Shown: positions 1 to 8,826, numbered from the stretch's first letter. The stretch is 31,180 nucleotides of DNA from Treponema sp. (GCA_031258265.1 JAIRNB010000167.1:1-31180); one strand, 5' to 3'. Numbers and translations are program-made. Notes: generated by a model from the sequence alone, not told the origin.

Positions 1-1533
1 CGGGACTACGCCATGGCAAACTACGCGGAAGTCCAGGCGGTAGCCGGAACGGCCCGGGAAAAGGCGGGCATAAGCCTGGCCGGGGAAATTGACACATCGG
101 CGATACAAATCGGACCGGAACCGGACAGCAGATCGGAGGGCGCCGGCGCGGGTTTCGGCCTTGAATCCTTTAGCGGGGTCCCCAGCCCTGAGAGGGGCCG
201 GGGGGCGGTACGCATCTACCACGTATTCAATTCCAGCGCCCACAGACGCTGTGAATTTGTGGAATTTACCCTGTGGGATTGGGACTATGACCTTGCCCTG
301 GCGGAACTTACCGATCACGCGGGGCATAAACTCCCCTTCCAGTTGCTGGACCGGGAGCCAGTCACCTACTGGGACCACCGTTACGTCCGGTTTATCGCCC
401 GGGTAGAAGTTCCCGCCGGAGGCTACACCACCGTTGTTCTTAGGGAGGGGGAATACTCCGGCGTCTCCCTTTTGAACAACCGTGATCCCCGGCTGGAGGC
501 CCCCCACGGCCCCATCGTTCTGGAAAACGATCTCCTGCGGGCGGAATTCGATCCGGCTTCCGGCGCCCTCCGTTCCCTCAAGGACAAGAAAAGCGGCGGG
601 GAAAAGATTGCCGGCGGCGCTTCAGCGGGACTCGTCGTGAACTGGTCGGAAAAGAGGACCAACAACGCATGGCTTATCGGCCGTAGTGTTGGAGAGGAGC
701 CGCTTTCCCGTCCCACCAGGATTGTTCCCTTTGGCGGGGCGGACTCACTGCGGAAGGGTTTTGAAATTGAGCAGGAGATTCTAAGATCCCGCGTAAAGAC
801 CGAGGTGTTTCTTGATGACGGCGCCGGGGTCATTGCCTACCGGTTCCACATCGTCTGGAACGAGGCTGCGGAAGATTACAAACATGTGCCGGTCCTCTGC
901 TTCTCCCTGCCCCTGGCCGGTGAACCGGAGACCTATATGTCCGATGTACCCGCGGGGGTCCAGCGCCGTCCTTCCTCGTTTCAGGATGTCCCGGCCCTGC
1001 AGTACACGGCGGCCCTTAGCGGCGGAAAAGCGGTGGCCTTGATCACCGACTCAAAATACGGCTACCGCGGCTGCGGAGGAGTTTTAAGCGCCACCCTTAT
1101 CAACACCGCTTCCAGCCCCGATCCCTACCCCGAACGGGGTGAACATGCCGTAAAGCTCTGGCTTGCCCTGGAAAAAGCCGATCCCAAATCCCTTTCCGAG
1201 ACAGCCGGGGACCTGTGCCGCGGGATAAGTGTTATTTCCGGCGGCAGCCATCCGGGTAAACTGCCCCCCGTACGGGAGCTTCTGCGCCTGGGCGCATCCT
1301 CCACGGTATTAAGTTCCATAGGCCTTAGCGTTGACGGCGCACTTCTGGTACGGGTGTACGAAACGGCTGGCAAAAGAGATTCGGTTACGTTGACGGTCCC
1401 CTCCGCCATCAGGACCGCTGAACTGGTTGATCTTGAGGGGAACCCTGCCGCCGCCCTTGCGCCCACAGGGAACACCGTACAGTTCGACATCCTCCCCTGG
1501 AAGATAGGGACGATAAAAATAAACCTGGCGTAA
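1..1533 (+). CDS. GH38 alpha-mannosidase, C-terminal part (5' end outside window)
   Basis: The reading frame is open from base 1, so the ATG at 13 is an internal methionine and the gene starts upstream. About 510 residues are visible. They resemble the C-terminal beta-sandwich half of family GH38 alpha-mannosidases: a linker rich in Gly and Pro, then a strand-rich region (for example YHVFNSSAHRRCEFVEF) and the segment PIVLENDLLRAEFDPASGALRSLKDKK, in which an inner beta domain typically begins. The N-terminal catalytic barrel with the zinc-binding His/Asp residues lies outside the window, so activity cannot be judged. The family hydrolyses terminal alpha-mannose residues. The next gene starts 21 bases downstream and encodes another mannosidase family, so the two are almost certainly co-transcribed for mannoside breakdown. 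No membrane segment is visible in this part. Confidence 0.85.
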   Translation, partial: RDYAMANYAEVQAVAGTAREKAGISLAGEIDTSAIQIGPEPDSRSEGAGAGFGLESFSGVPSPERGRGAVRIYHVFNSSAHRRCEFVEFTLWDWDYDLALAELTDHAGHKLPFQLLDREPVTYWDHRYVRFIARVEVPAGGYTTVVLREGEYSGVSLLNNRDPRLEAPHGPIVLENDLLRAEFDPASGALRSLKDKKSGGEKIAGGASAGLVVNWSEKRTNNAWLIGRSVGEEPLSRPTRIVPFGGADSLRKGFEIEQEILRSRVKTEVFLDDGAGVIAYRFHIVWNEAAEDYKHVPVLCFSLPLAGEPETYMSDVPAGVQRRPSSFQDVPALQYTAALSGGKAVALITDSKYGYRGCGGVLSATLINTASSPDPYPERGEHAVKLWLALEKADPKSLSETAGDLCRGISVISGGSHPGKLPPVRELLRLGASSTVLSSIGLSVDGALLVRVYETAGKRDSVTLTVPSAIRTAELVDLEGNPAAALAPTGNTVQFDILPWKIGTIKINLA

Positions 1534-1554
1534 AAGCCGGAGGAGAAGGGACTT

Positions 1555-3654
1555 ATGGAACTAGATAAAAAGCCTGGAAATACTCCCGCCGACCTGGTAA
1601 ACCCCTATATTGGGAGCATATCGCATCTCCTTACTACCACCATGCCGGAGGTATTCGTTCCATACAGTTATATCCGGGTTTTTCCCTTGGGTGAAGGCTG
1701 TGTAGACCGGTACTGCAACGAGGAAGTCCTGGGCTTTCCCCTGGGCGCCGCTTCCATTATGCCCGGTAAGGGGGGCGATTTCGAGAACACCCTGGATCAT
1801 TCCCGGGAATGGTGCCGTTGTTTTAAGAATGAACTTATCCTGGAAAAATACGGGATCAGGGCTGAAATGACCGCTGCCCGGCACTGCCACTTGTACCGTT
1901 TTACCGGCGCCGGGGAGTTAAGGATTTCCGTTCCCCCCGGAGGAACCATAGGGCAGGAGAATGATACTATTCGTATCCATACCCCCTTCAAAGATCGGGA
2001 CCGGGAACTTCCCGGTCAGTTCATTATCCTTAAATTAAATAAACCTTTTACTGTACTGTCAAATTCCGGAACCGGTCTTGTTATTGACGCGCCGTCTAAT
2101 GGCGCTGAATACTATGCCGCCGTTTCCTTTATCTCCTTTGAGAAAGCCGCAGAAAGTCTTTCTAAAGAGGTCTCCCCAGGCTGCTTCGATGCCGCCGTTG
2201 AAGAATTAAAGGGGATCTGGAACAGTCATTTGGGCCGTTTTCAGGTTGAAGGCAACACCGAAGACCGGCGTATCGTATTCTATACCGCCGTGTACCGGGT
2301 CTTTCGCCGCATGATCGACAACGCTGAATATGGCGAATACTTCAGTGGTTTTGATCTTAAAATCCACCGGGGCGATCATTTTTTTACCCGGGATCAGCTT
2401 TGGGATACCTTCCGTACAGCCCATCCCATCCGTATGCTGGCAGACCGGGAAAATGAGGAACTCATGCTCCAAAGTTATCTTGATATGTACGGGCAATCCG
2501 GTTATCTCCCCTCGTTCATTTCCCAGTTCAGCGAAGTTGGCCCCATGATCGGTTTTCATGCGGCGGCCCTTTTTGCCGATGCCCGCAGCCGGGGCCTCAA
2601 AGCAGATTACGCCAAAGCCTACGAGGGTATGCGAAAAAACGCCATGGAACAGTGCATGCTTCCCTGGAATTGCGGGACTCCCCTTACCGTTCTGGATAAA
2701 TGCTATTTGGAGAAGGGTTTTTTCCCTGCCCTAAAAAAGGGTGAAAAAGAGACCGTCCCCAATGTAAATGAATTCGAGCGCCGTCAGGCTGTCTCCGTAA
2801 CCCTGGAACACTCGTTTGACGACTGGTGCGTTGCCCAGCTTGCCAAAAGCCTTGGTAAAGAAGACGACTATAACTATTTTATGAAAAGGTCCAACAACTG
2901 GAAGAACCTCTACCGTGAAGATCTGGGACTCTTTGCCCCCAGGGATCTGAACGGCGTCTGGGTGGAGGACTTTGATCCCATGTATTCCGGTGGTCAGGGC
3001 GGCCGTGATTATTTTACCGAAAACAACGGCTTCACCTGGCAGTGGAATGTCCTCCACGATCCCATAGGTCTTTTCGAGAAGATGGGCGGTAAAGCTGAGG
3101 CCGAAAAAAAATTGGACGCCCTTTTCCGCATGGGGACCGGCGGTTCAAATAATAAGTATGTGTATATGGGGCAGTTTCCGGACTCGACCGGCCTTATGGG
3201 ACAGTTCTGCATGGGAAACGAGCCCAGCTTCCACATACCCTACCTGTATGATTACCTGGGAACACCCTGGAAAGCCCAAAAACGTCTCAGGGAACTCATG
3301 GATATTTGGTATACCAATTCTCCCATTGGGCTCTGCGGCGATGAGGACGAGGGTGCCCTTTCAGGCTGGCTTGTTTTTTCGGCCCTGGGCTTTTTCCCCG
3401 TATGCCCCGGTTCGGGCCGCTATGCCGTCGGCACAACTCTTTTCGACCGGGCTTCAATTTCCCTGGGGGATGGGAAAATATTTACAATAACCAGCCCCGG
3501 CGCCGGGGAAGGCAAACGTTACATCCAATCGGCGCGTCTTAACGGAAAAGCCCTGGGGGAACCTTTTTTTAGCCATAAAGAGCTTTCCGCGGGGGCTGAG
3601 TTAGTTCTTGAAATGGGGAACTCGCCGCGGATGACATGGAACGGGAATATCTAG
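1555..3654 (+). CDS. GH92 family alpha-mannosidase, cytoplasmic form
   Basis: This 699-residue protein has the length and layout of GH92 exo-alpha-mannosidases, which are calcium-dependent, inverting enzymes removing terminal alpha-1,2/1,3/1,4/1,6 mannose. The N-terminal domain opens with VNPYIGS. In the catalytic barrel GNEPSFHIPYLYDYLGTPWK carries the probable acid Glu556, and the motif usually read as GLPGNDDCG is here GLCGDEDEG, with Asp596 and Asp598 as probable base residues. The close ALGFFPVCPGSGRYAVG is typical of the family. There is no signal peptide (start MELDKKPGN), whereas many GH92 enzymes are exported, so it probably acts on imported oligosaccharides in the cytoplasm. The ATG is set by GGAGGAGAAGGG four bases upstream. 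It follows the GH38 gene by 21 bases in an apparent operon. No clear terminator follows. Confidence 0.92.
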   Translation: MELDKKPGNTPADLVNPYIGSISHLLTTTMPEVFVPYSYIRVFPLGEGCVDRYCNEEVLGFPLGAASIMPGKGGDFENTLDHSREWCRCFKNELILEKYGIRAEMTAARHCHLYRFTGAGELRISVPPGGTIGQENDTIRIHTPFKDRDRELPGQFIILKLNKPFTVLSNSGTGLVIDAPSNGAEYYAAVSFISFEKAAESLSKEVSPGCFDAAVEELKGIWNSHLGRFQVEGNTEDRRIVFYTAVYRVFRRMIDNAEYGEYFSGFDLKIHRGDHFFTRDQLWDTFRTAHPIRMLADRENEELMLQSYLDMYGQSGYLPSFISQFSEVGPMIGFHAAALFADARSRGLKADYAKAYEGMRKNAMEQCMLPWNCGTPLTVLDKCYLEKGFFPALKKGEKETVPNVNEFERRQAVSVTLEHSFDDWCVAQLAKSLGKEDDYNYFMKRSNNWKNLYREDLGLFAPRDLNGVWVEDFDPMYSGGQGGRDYFTENNGFTWQWNVLHDPIGLFEKMGGKAEAEKKLDALFRMGTGGSNNKYVYMGQFPDSTGLMGQFCMGNEPSFHIPYLYDYLGTPWKAQKRLRELMDIWYTNSPIGLCGDEDEGALSGWLVFSALGFFPVCPGSGRYAVGTTLFDRASISLGDGKIFTITSPGAGEGKRYIQSARLNGKALGEPFFSHKELSAGAELVLEMGNSPRMTWNGNI

Positions 3655-3767
3655 GAGCCTGTGGGACTTGGAATGGGAGTTGAACCAGGGCCGTGAAGAG
3701 GCAGGCAAAAACCGCGGAAGAGCGGCATGGGCCCCGTGAAGATAGCCGATCTTCTCGAATTGCCCAA

Positions 3768-3854
3768 GCCGCCGTAGATCTCCACCTGGGAAAAACCGGC
3801 CTCCCGCATCAGGACCCGCAGCTCGCCGGCCCCGTAAATCCGCCGGGTAAATTT
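3768..3854 (-). pseudogene. remnant of a SAM-methyltransferase gene (C-terminal fragment)
   Basis: Read on the minus strand, this stretch encodes FTRRIYGAGELRVLMREAGF followed by SQVEIYGG. It matches residues of the intact methyltransferase at 13036-13830 (FTQRLYGAAELRALMLEAGF, then PRVEIYGG) at about 21 of 28 positions by eye, with matching DNA as well. Similarity stops abruptly at the residue after IYGG, and nothing of the N-terminal SAM-binding part is present. The fragment begins four codons after the stop of the glycyl radical enzyme gene and in the same frame; the frame stays open to a stop at 3651-3653. It is therefore a gene scrap between the converging GH92 and GRE genes. The rest of 3655-3863 shows nothing recognisable. 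Confidence 0.75.
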
Positions 3855-3863
3855 CGGCCCTGA

Positions 3864-6011
3864 TCAGGCATAGGCAAGCCAGCGGTCTACCACCTGCTGC
3901 CGGTATTCGGCGGACAGGGACTTGAAGAAGGCGCTGTAGCCGGTTACCCGCACCACGAGGTCGGGGTATTTATCGGGGTCCGCGTGGGCCTCAAGGATCT
4001 TCTCTTTCGAGACAACGTTGATGTTGATGAGAGTTCCACCCATCTTGTTGTGGGCCCTGATAAGGGCTTTGATGTTTTCGATGCCGCCCATCTCTTTGGC
4101 AAGCCGCGCGTCAATGTCAACCTGCAGCGGCACGGAATTACCGTAACCACACTGTACGGAGGCCACCGCGTTTGCCTTTGCCGTCGGCGCGGTTCCGCCG
4201 CCGGGAAGAAAGCCCGGATCGGGATCGGCGCTGTGGGATATTTCCGCCCCGGCAAACCTGCCGTTTGGCGTAGCTCCCAGATTCTTACCGCGGATATACA
4301 CGTCGCCGTGGGAAAAAATCCCCGGAATAACGGTAAAGCCTATGTTGGTCGGCGTTGAATGCATAAGTTCTGTGTACAGTGTGGATATGTACTTGGCATA
4401 GCGGTCGGCCGCCGTCCCGCCGGCGCCATACTGGGGCACCGATTTTAGCATTAGCCTTACATCTTCAGCGTCTTTGTAATTATCTTTCAACACCTGATAA
4501 AGCCGTTCCCAGGTAATACGCTTCTCCTGTTCCACCCGCTGCTCAATAGCCGCAAATGAATTGGCGGCCGTTGCCAGGGCTACGCCGTCGCAGGTAAAGT
4601 CCAGAATATCGACACCACCGTGGGACATGTCCACGCCCCGCTCAATGGGTCCGTGGGCCACCAGGTTAAGGACAATTTCGGGCACATTCAGCCACTTGTA
4701 CTGGTAGTGCCAGTCCGCGGCTTCCTTGATGATCCGCACCGATTCCGCCAGGCGCCACTCGTACAGGGTTTTGAGCCGCTCCATGCCGCGCTCCCCCCCG
4801 GCCATCATATCGTCTAGGGCCAGGAGCAGGGGCTGGGCCAGACAGAGCCGCGTAACATCCTGAAGGCAGTACTCTATGCCCGGCAAGGCCGTCCAGTTAC
4901 AGCCTACCTTTGCCCTCATGCGGGCGATGGTAGGCGGGTGGCCGTTCCGCATATAGCCCGTATCCAGCCCCCCGGAAAGGGAGTAGCAAACCCCCGTGCC
5001 GTCCTCAAAAAGGTACCGTACCGCCCTGGTAAAAAGTTCATCGTTGGTGTTCTCGTGTATCCGCAGGGCAAGGTTGTTCGGAATATTAAGCCGGTGCTGG
5101 CCTTCCAGAATGAGGAACGACAGTTTTGTTGATACATCTTTTCCGGTTATGGGATTCTGTCCGCCGATGGTGTGATAATGGGGATCGTTAAAAAAAAGGG
5201 ATGAAAAATACCATGCCACTTCATCATCGTTCACGATGATCCCTTTTTTCACATCTTCATCGTAGTAGGGCTGCAGCAGGGTATCTATTTCCTGACCGGC
5301 GCCGCCGTTGTGGTACATGCGGTCCACATCCTGCCAGTGGACAATCCACTGCAGGGCTTCCCGCAGAGTCCGCGGCGGATTTTCGATAAGGTACTCGTCA
5401 ATGTCCGCGATGGTAGTGTAGTGGGCTTTGAGTTCAGCATCATCTGTTTCCGCTGCGGCCTTCCGCAGGGCGTTTACATGGCGGCCTATGTAACGCTGTA
5501 TCGCTTCTACAAGCCGTTCTTCTCCGTCGTAAAACGAGGTATCCTCCGGGTTGTTGAGCTTTCGGAAACGGCGTATTTTCTTAAGGAGGCCGCCCCAGCC
5601 CAGTTCAAGGCCAATGCGGAGATCCGGGCCGCAGTGGTTCATGCCGTAGAGTATCCCCATGGCAAGGTTATACTTTGCCCCGCGCTGTTCAAGATCCGTA
5701 TTGCGGTGTTCAGGCCGCCAACTGGAGCCTATCTTCGATTCCCCAATCCAGCACCCGGCAAAGGCGCTGGCCGGGTGAAAAAACACCGGATGGTGGTCAA
5801 GCCAGCTTGAAAATGTTTTGGTAATGGCCTCAATGCCGCTTACCATGTTACACGAAGGATCGACGATCCTCTCAAGGCCTGGTTCCGGATCCAGGGGGAT
5901 ATTCCCGTGATCATCGGTATCCCAATGTCCCCCAAGACGACGAAGTTTCTCATCATTAAACCGCATTTTAAGATTGTGCAGTTCCTTTATCCTGGCATTA
6001 TAATCCGCCAT
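3864..6011 (-). CDS. glycyl radical enzyme of unassigned function (pyruvate formate-lyase-like)
   Basis: A 715-residue glycyl radical enzyme (GRE). The radical loop near the C-terminus is RVTGYSAFF with Gly691, 24 residues from the end. The active-site loop is KVGCNWTALPG with Cys371. In pyruvate formate-lyase this loop has two adjacent cysteines; in dehydratases, choline or isethionate lyases and arylacetate decarboxylases it has Cys-x-Glu. Here it is Cys-Asn-Trp, so none of these names fits and I leave the substrate open. Start: a longer frame reaches 6290, but ATG at 6011 follows AAGGAGG and gives the family-like start MADYNARIKELHNLKMR; the extra 93 residues are the activase gene in another frame. 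The first 14 bases overlap the end of the activase gene, which suggests translational coupling. It is the last gene of a five-gene unit with a sugar ABC importer. The length is slightly below the 750-850 usual for GREs. Such enzymes are oxygen-sensitive and need activation by a radical SAM partner. Confidence 0.9.
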   Translation of the reverse strand: MADYNARIKELHNLKMRFNDEKLRRLGGHWDTDDHGNIPLDPEPGLERIVDPSCNMVSGIEAITKTFSSWLDHHPVFFHPASAFAGCWIGESKIGSSWRPEHRNTDLEQRGAKYNLAMGILYGMNHCGPDLRIGLELGWGGLLKKIRRFRKLNNPEDTSFYDGEERLVEAIQRYIGRHVNALRKAAAETDDAELKAHYTTIADIDEYLIENPPRTLREALQWIVHWQDVDRMYHNGGAGQEIDTLLQPYYDEDVKKGIIVNDDEVAWYFSSLFFNDPHYHTIGGQNPITGKDVSTKLSFLILEGQHRLNIPNNLALRIHENTNDELFTRAVRYLFEDGTGVCYSLSGGLDTGYMRNGHPPTIARMRAKVGCNWTALPGIEYCLQDVTRLCLAQPLLLALDDMMAGGERGMERLKTLYEWRLAESVRIIKEAADWHYQYKWLNVPEIVLNLVAHGPIERGVDMSHGGVDILDFTCDGVALATAANSFAAIEQRVEQEKRITWERLYQVLKDNYKDAEDVRLMLKSVPQYGAGGTAADRYAKYISTLYTELMHSTPTNIGFTVIPGIFSHGDVYIRGKNLGATPNGRFAGAEISHSADPDPGFLPGGGTAPTAKANAVASVQCGYGNSVPLQVDIDARLAKEMGGIENIKALIRAHNKMGGTLININVVSKEKILEAHADPDKYPDLVVRVTGYSAFFKSLSAEYRQQVVDRWLAYA

Positions 6012-6978
6012 TGTATCCTCCTTGCCGGCGCAGACCGGCGCTGATCTCCGGTTCGGTTCGGGGGATAATCCCCCGATCCTGATTGAACACCGCGACATAG
6101 CGGGACGCAAGATCCTCCAGTTCTCTGAGGCGTCCGGGCGGCGGCGTAGCGCATTGAGACGCGAATTCTTCGTCCAGGGCGTCGTATTTTGCCTTCGCAA
6201 GGCCGTGGTAGGGGATAAGCTGGTAGTATTTAATATTCGGCAGCTCTCCCAGCATCCGGGCGATAGCCTCAATTTCTTTACCGGTGTCATTTACGCCGCC
6301 CACACAGGGCGTCCGCACCGCCGTTTCGCCCCTGAACTTTTCCCCCAGCAGCCTGAGATTCGAGAAGACGCGATCCCGGTCGCCCCTGACGAAGAACTGG
6401 TAGGTCTGGAGCGCAAAACCCTTAATGTCGTACATGATAAGGTCAAGGTGGGGAAGAAGGGATTCCAGCAGTTCAAAGGGGTAATTTCCGGCGGTCTGCA
6501 GGGTTGTGTGTATTCCCTCTCTCTTGCAGGCCGCCAGGATCCGGGCCGCAAACTCACTTTGCAGTACCGGTTCGCCGCCGGAAAGGGTTACGCCCCCTCC
6601 CGATTCCTCGTAGTAAGAACGGTCGCTCAAAATATGTTCCAGAAGCTCATCCGCCGATACCTTCCGGCCCTTCAAAACCAGGGCCGTGGAAAAACACTCG
6701 GCGGCACAGAGTCCGCAGCCGGTACAACGGCCCCTGTCGATACGGTGTTTCCCGTCTTCCGTTATGTGCGCCTTTTCAGAACAAACCTCAAAACAACGGC
6801 CGCAGCCGATACAGCGTGAGGGGTAGAACTCTATCTGCGGCCTTACGCTGAGGGACTCGGGGTTATGACACCAGATACAGCGGCAGCTGCAGCCCTTAAA
6901 AAATACCGTTGTTCGTATTCCGGGACCATCGTGTACCGCAAAACGCTGAATATCGAAAATGACGCCTTCACCACACAT
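5998..6978 (-). CDS. glycyl radical enzyme activating enzyme (radical SAM)
   Basis: This 326-residue protein matches GRE activases. The radical SAM cysteines are Cys30, Cys34 and Cys37 in GCSCRCIWCHNPES, holding the 4Fe-4S cluster that cleaves S-adenosylmethionine. Next comes a two-cluster ferredoxin insert, CIGCGRCFEVC and CTGCGLCAAEC, present in activases of dehydratase- and lyase-type GREs but absent from classical PflA. The SAM-binding segment GGGVTLSGGEPVLQ follows, then DIKGF. Its role is to abstract a hydrogen from Gly691 of the neighbouring GRE and so create the glycyl radical. It precedes its target and overlaps it by 14 bases. It starts 25 bases after the permease gene. The ribosome site is weak (GCGGGATTC some 15 bases upstream), so coupling to the permease gene is likely. 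Confidence 0.93.
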   Translation of the reverse strand: MCGEGVIFDIQRFAVHDGPGIRTTVFFKGCSCRCIWCHNPESLSVRPQIEFYPSRCIGCGRCFEVCSEKAHITEDGKHRIDRGRCTGCGLCAAECFSTALVLKGRKVSADELLEHILSDRSYYEESGGGVTLSGGEPVLQSEFAARILAACKREGIHTTLQTAGNYPFELLESLLPHLDLIMYDIKGFALQTYQFFVRGDRDRVFSNLRLLGEKFRGETAVRTPCVGGVNDTGKEIEAIARMLGELPNIKYYQLIPYHGLAKAKYDALDEEFASQCATPPPGRLRELEDLASRYVAVFNQDRGIIPRTEPEISAGLRRQGGYNGGL

Positions 6979-7003
6979 GTTACTTTGAATCCCGCAACAA
7001 GCA

Positions 7004-7909
7004 TTACCCCTTTATACCAACAGACGCAATGCCCTGGATAATGAATTTCTGGAAACCAAGGAAGATCCCCAAGGGCGGAATTATGGCTATGGTTGCCACA
7101 GCAAAAACCCTGGGGTAATCCTTTAACCCGAATTGTTGAAGCTGGGCTATCATAGTACCAAGCCAGGCGGTCAGGGTGGTTTCGCTGGTCTTGTTGATAT
7201 ACAAAAATGGCGTCATCCAGTCATTCCAGGCGCCCAGGGCGCTGTTAATCGCCACTACCGCCAGTATGGGCCCCTGCATAGGGAGAACTATTCTGAACAG
7301 GATACTCCAGAAACCGTAACCGTCAATCTCGGCGGCTTCTTCAAAAGAGGGGGGGAAACTCTTTACCGACTGCATAAAGAGAAAAGACCAAAGAAAGACC
7401 CCCCAGCCCATAGGCAGGTAGAGTATCAGTCTGTTGTTTATCAGCCCCTGGCCCCCCTGACCCAGCCAGTTGTTACCCCCCACAAAGGGAAGCCGGCTTA
7501 TCATGATAAAGGTGGGCATCATGGTCAGTACCCCAGGTATGACCTGGGCCGCGATAATCCCCACCAGGATAGCTTTCTTTGCTTTGAATTCGTAACGGGC
7601 CAGAGAATAGCCCCCCAGTACCGCCACCGAACAGTTGACAAGGGTCCACCAGGCGGAACGCATCAGGGAATTTATGAGAGGTTTCAAGGCCCCGTCCATG
7701 GCAAAAACCACGTGGTAATTCTGCAGGGTCGGATTCCTGGGAACGATCACCAGACTTCCCAGGGAGGTAAAAGTACGATTGGTCATAAGGGAGGCGAGAA
7801 AACCGTAGATCAGGGGATAGGTAGAGATCAGAGCGCACAGGGTCATCACGAAAATCCACACGGTTTTTAGGGTAAATTTTCCGATTGTGTACGATTGTGA
7901 GTGGATCAT
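7004..7909 (-). CDS. carbohydrate ABC importer permease, MalG/UgpE type
   Basis: A 301-residue inner-membrane permease with about six hydrophobic helices. The ATPase-coupling EAA loop is EEAAEIDGYGFWSILFRIVLP. It belongs to the CUT1 family, which imports oligosaccharides, sugar alcohols or glycerol-phosphate. It forms a heterodimer with the upstream permease and takes substrate from the binding protein at 8849-10219. Its ATG overlaps the stop of the upstream permease as ATGA, and AAGGGGG inside that gene is the ribosome site. No ATPase gene is in the unit; a shared MsmX/UgpC-like ATPase elsewhere in the genome would be needed, which is common for CUT1 systems. The substrate cannot be read from the sequence. 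Confidence 0.93.
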   Translation of the reverse strand: MIHSQSYTIGKFTLKTVWIFVMTLCALISTYPLIYGFLASLMTNRTFTSLGSLVIVPRNPTLQNYHVVFAMDGALKPLINSLMRSAWWTLVNCSVAVLGGYSLARYEFKAKKAILVGIIAAQVIPGVLTMMPTFIMISRLPFVGGNNWLGQGGQGLINNRLILYLPMGWGVFLWSFLFMQSVKSFPPSFEEAAEIDGYGFWSILFRIVLPMQGPILAVVAINSALGAWNDWMTPFLYINKTSETTLTAWLGTMIAQLQQFGLKDYPRVFAVATIAIIPPLGIFLGFQKFIIQGIASVGIKG

Positions 7910-8826
7910 TGATTATCCCCCTTCTGCTGAAGGTTAAAATAGCCCACAGCAAATACAATGGTTGTGAGACCTAAAATGAGGGATTCGGCGCCGGCCATTC
8001 CCAGGTTAAAATTCCTGAAACCGTCCCGGTAAATTCTGAACATAAGCACATCAGTCTGCCCATAGGGACTTCCCCCGGAAATCAACATGACCGTATCAAA
8101 CATCTGCATAGCGCCGATTATTCCCGTAAGCAGAATGTACATGGTGATATACCGCAGTCCGGGGATGGTTATGTAGCGGATCCGCTGCCAGAAGCTGGCC
8201 CCGTCAACCTGGGCCGCTTCGTAAAGGGAAGGATCAATCCCCTGGAGTCCTCCCAGCCACAAGATAACTGCCGGTCCTATGCTTTTCCAGGAATTGTAGA
8301 TCACGATCCAGAAAAACATCCACATTGCCGAATAATTCCAGGCAATCGCGCTCCCCCCTAGGGAGGTGATGATTTTATTCAAACCCTGATTCCCCAGGGG
8401 GTTGAGCAAGGCAACCCAGATCGCCGTGGTGGTCGTAGAGGCCGCTACCGCAGGTACATAAATCGCGGTACGGAAAACACCTTTGATCCGGCTTTTCATG
8501 TTCAACAAAAGAGCCATTCCAAAGGATAGGACAGTATTAACAGCCAATGTGGCGGTACCAAGCAGAGCCTGACGCAGGAGCAGGATGGAAAAGTCGGAAA
8601 TCAGGAAGAACGTTTCAAAGTTCTTAAGCCCCACCCAGACAGGTTTTCCACCCAGGCCATTGTAATCGGTAAAGCCCAGGTACAGTCCATAGAGAAGGGG
8701 AATAAGACTCCAAATTGAAGTATAAAAAATAAGGGGACACCAAATAAGGTAAGCCCGCCGCGCTTCCCTCCAGCGGCGGGTTCCCTTTAAGGGTACAAGC
8801 CATTTGGCATTAACCTGGTTCTTCAC
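7906..8826 (-). CDS. carbohydrate ABC importer permease, MalF/UgpA type
   Basis: A 306-residue permease with six predicted membrane helices, the first around LIWCPLIFYTSIWSLIPLLY. The EAA loop is YEAAQVDGASFWQRIRYITIP, as in UgpA/MalF-like CUT1 permeases. It lacks the large periplasmic insert of enterobacterial MalF and so resembles the shorter UgpA/LacF group. The start codon is GTG at 8826, preceded by GGGGAGGCGG. It lies 22 bases after the binding-protein gene and overlaps the second permease by four bases, consistent with one transcript. Confidence 0.93.
   Translation of the reverse strand: MKNQVNAKWLVPLKGTRRWREARRAYLIWCPLIFYTSIWSLIPLLYGLYLGFTDYNGLGGKPVWVGLKNFETFFLISDFSILLLRQALLGTATLAVNTVLSFGMALLLNMKSRIKGVFRTAIYVPAVAASTTTTAIWVALLNPLGNQGLNKIITSLGGSAIAWNYSAMWMFFWIVIYNSWKSIGPAVILWLGGLQGIDPSLYEAAQVDGASFWQRIRYITIPGLRYITMYILLTGIIGAMQMFDTVMLISGGSPYGQTDVLMFRIYRDGFRNFNLGMAGAESLILGLTTIVFAVGYFNLQQKGDNQ

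Noticed and set aside
3864..6011. Naming the glycyl radical enzyme pflB or a glycerol dehydratase
   Set aside because: The active site has neither the Cys-Cys pair of formate acetyltransferase nor the Cys-x-Glu of the dehydratases.
6012..6290. Extension of the glycyl radical enzyme frame by 93 N-terminal residues
   Set aside because: It lies wholly inside the activase gene, has no family similarity and looks like an out-of-frame translation; the ATG at 6011 has a strong ribosome site.
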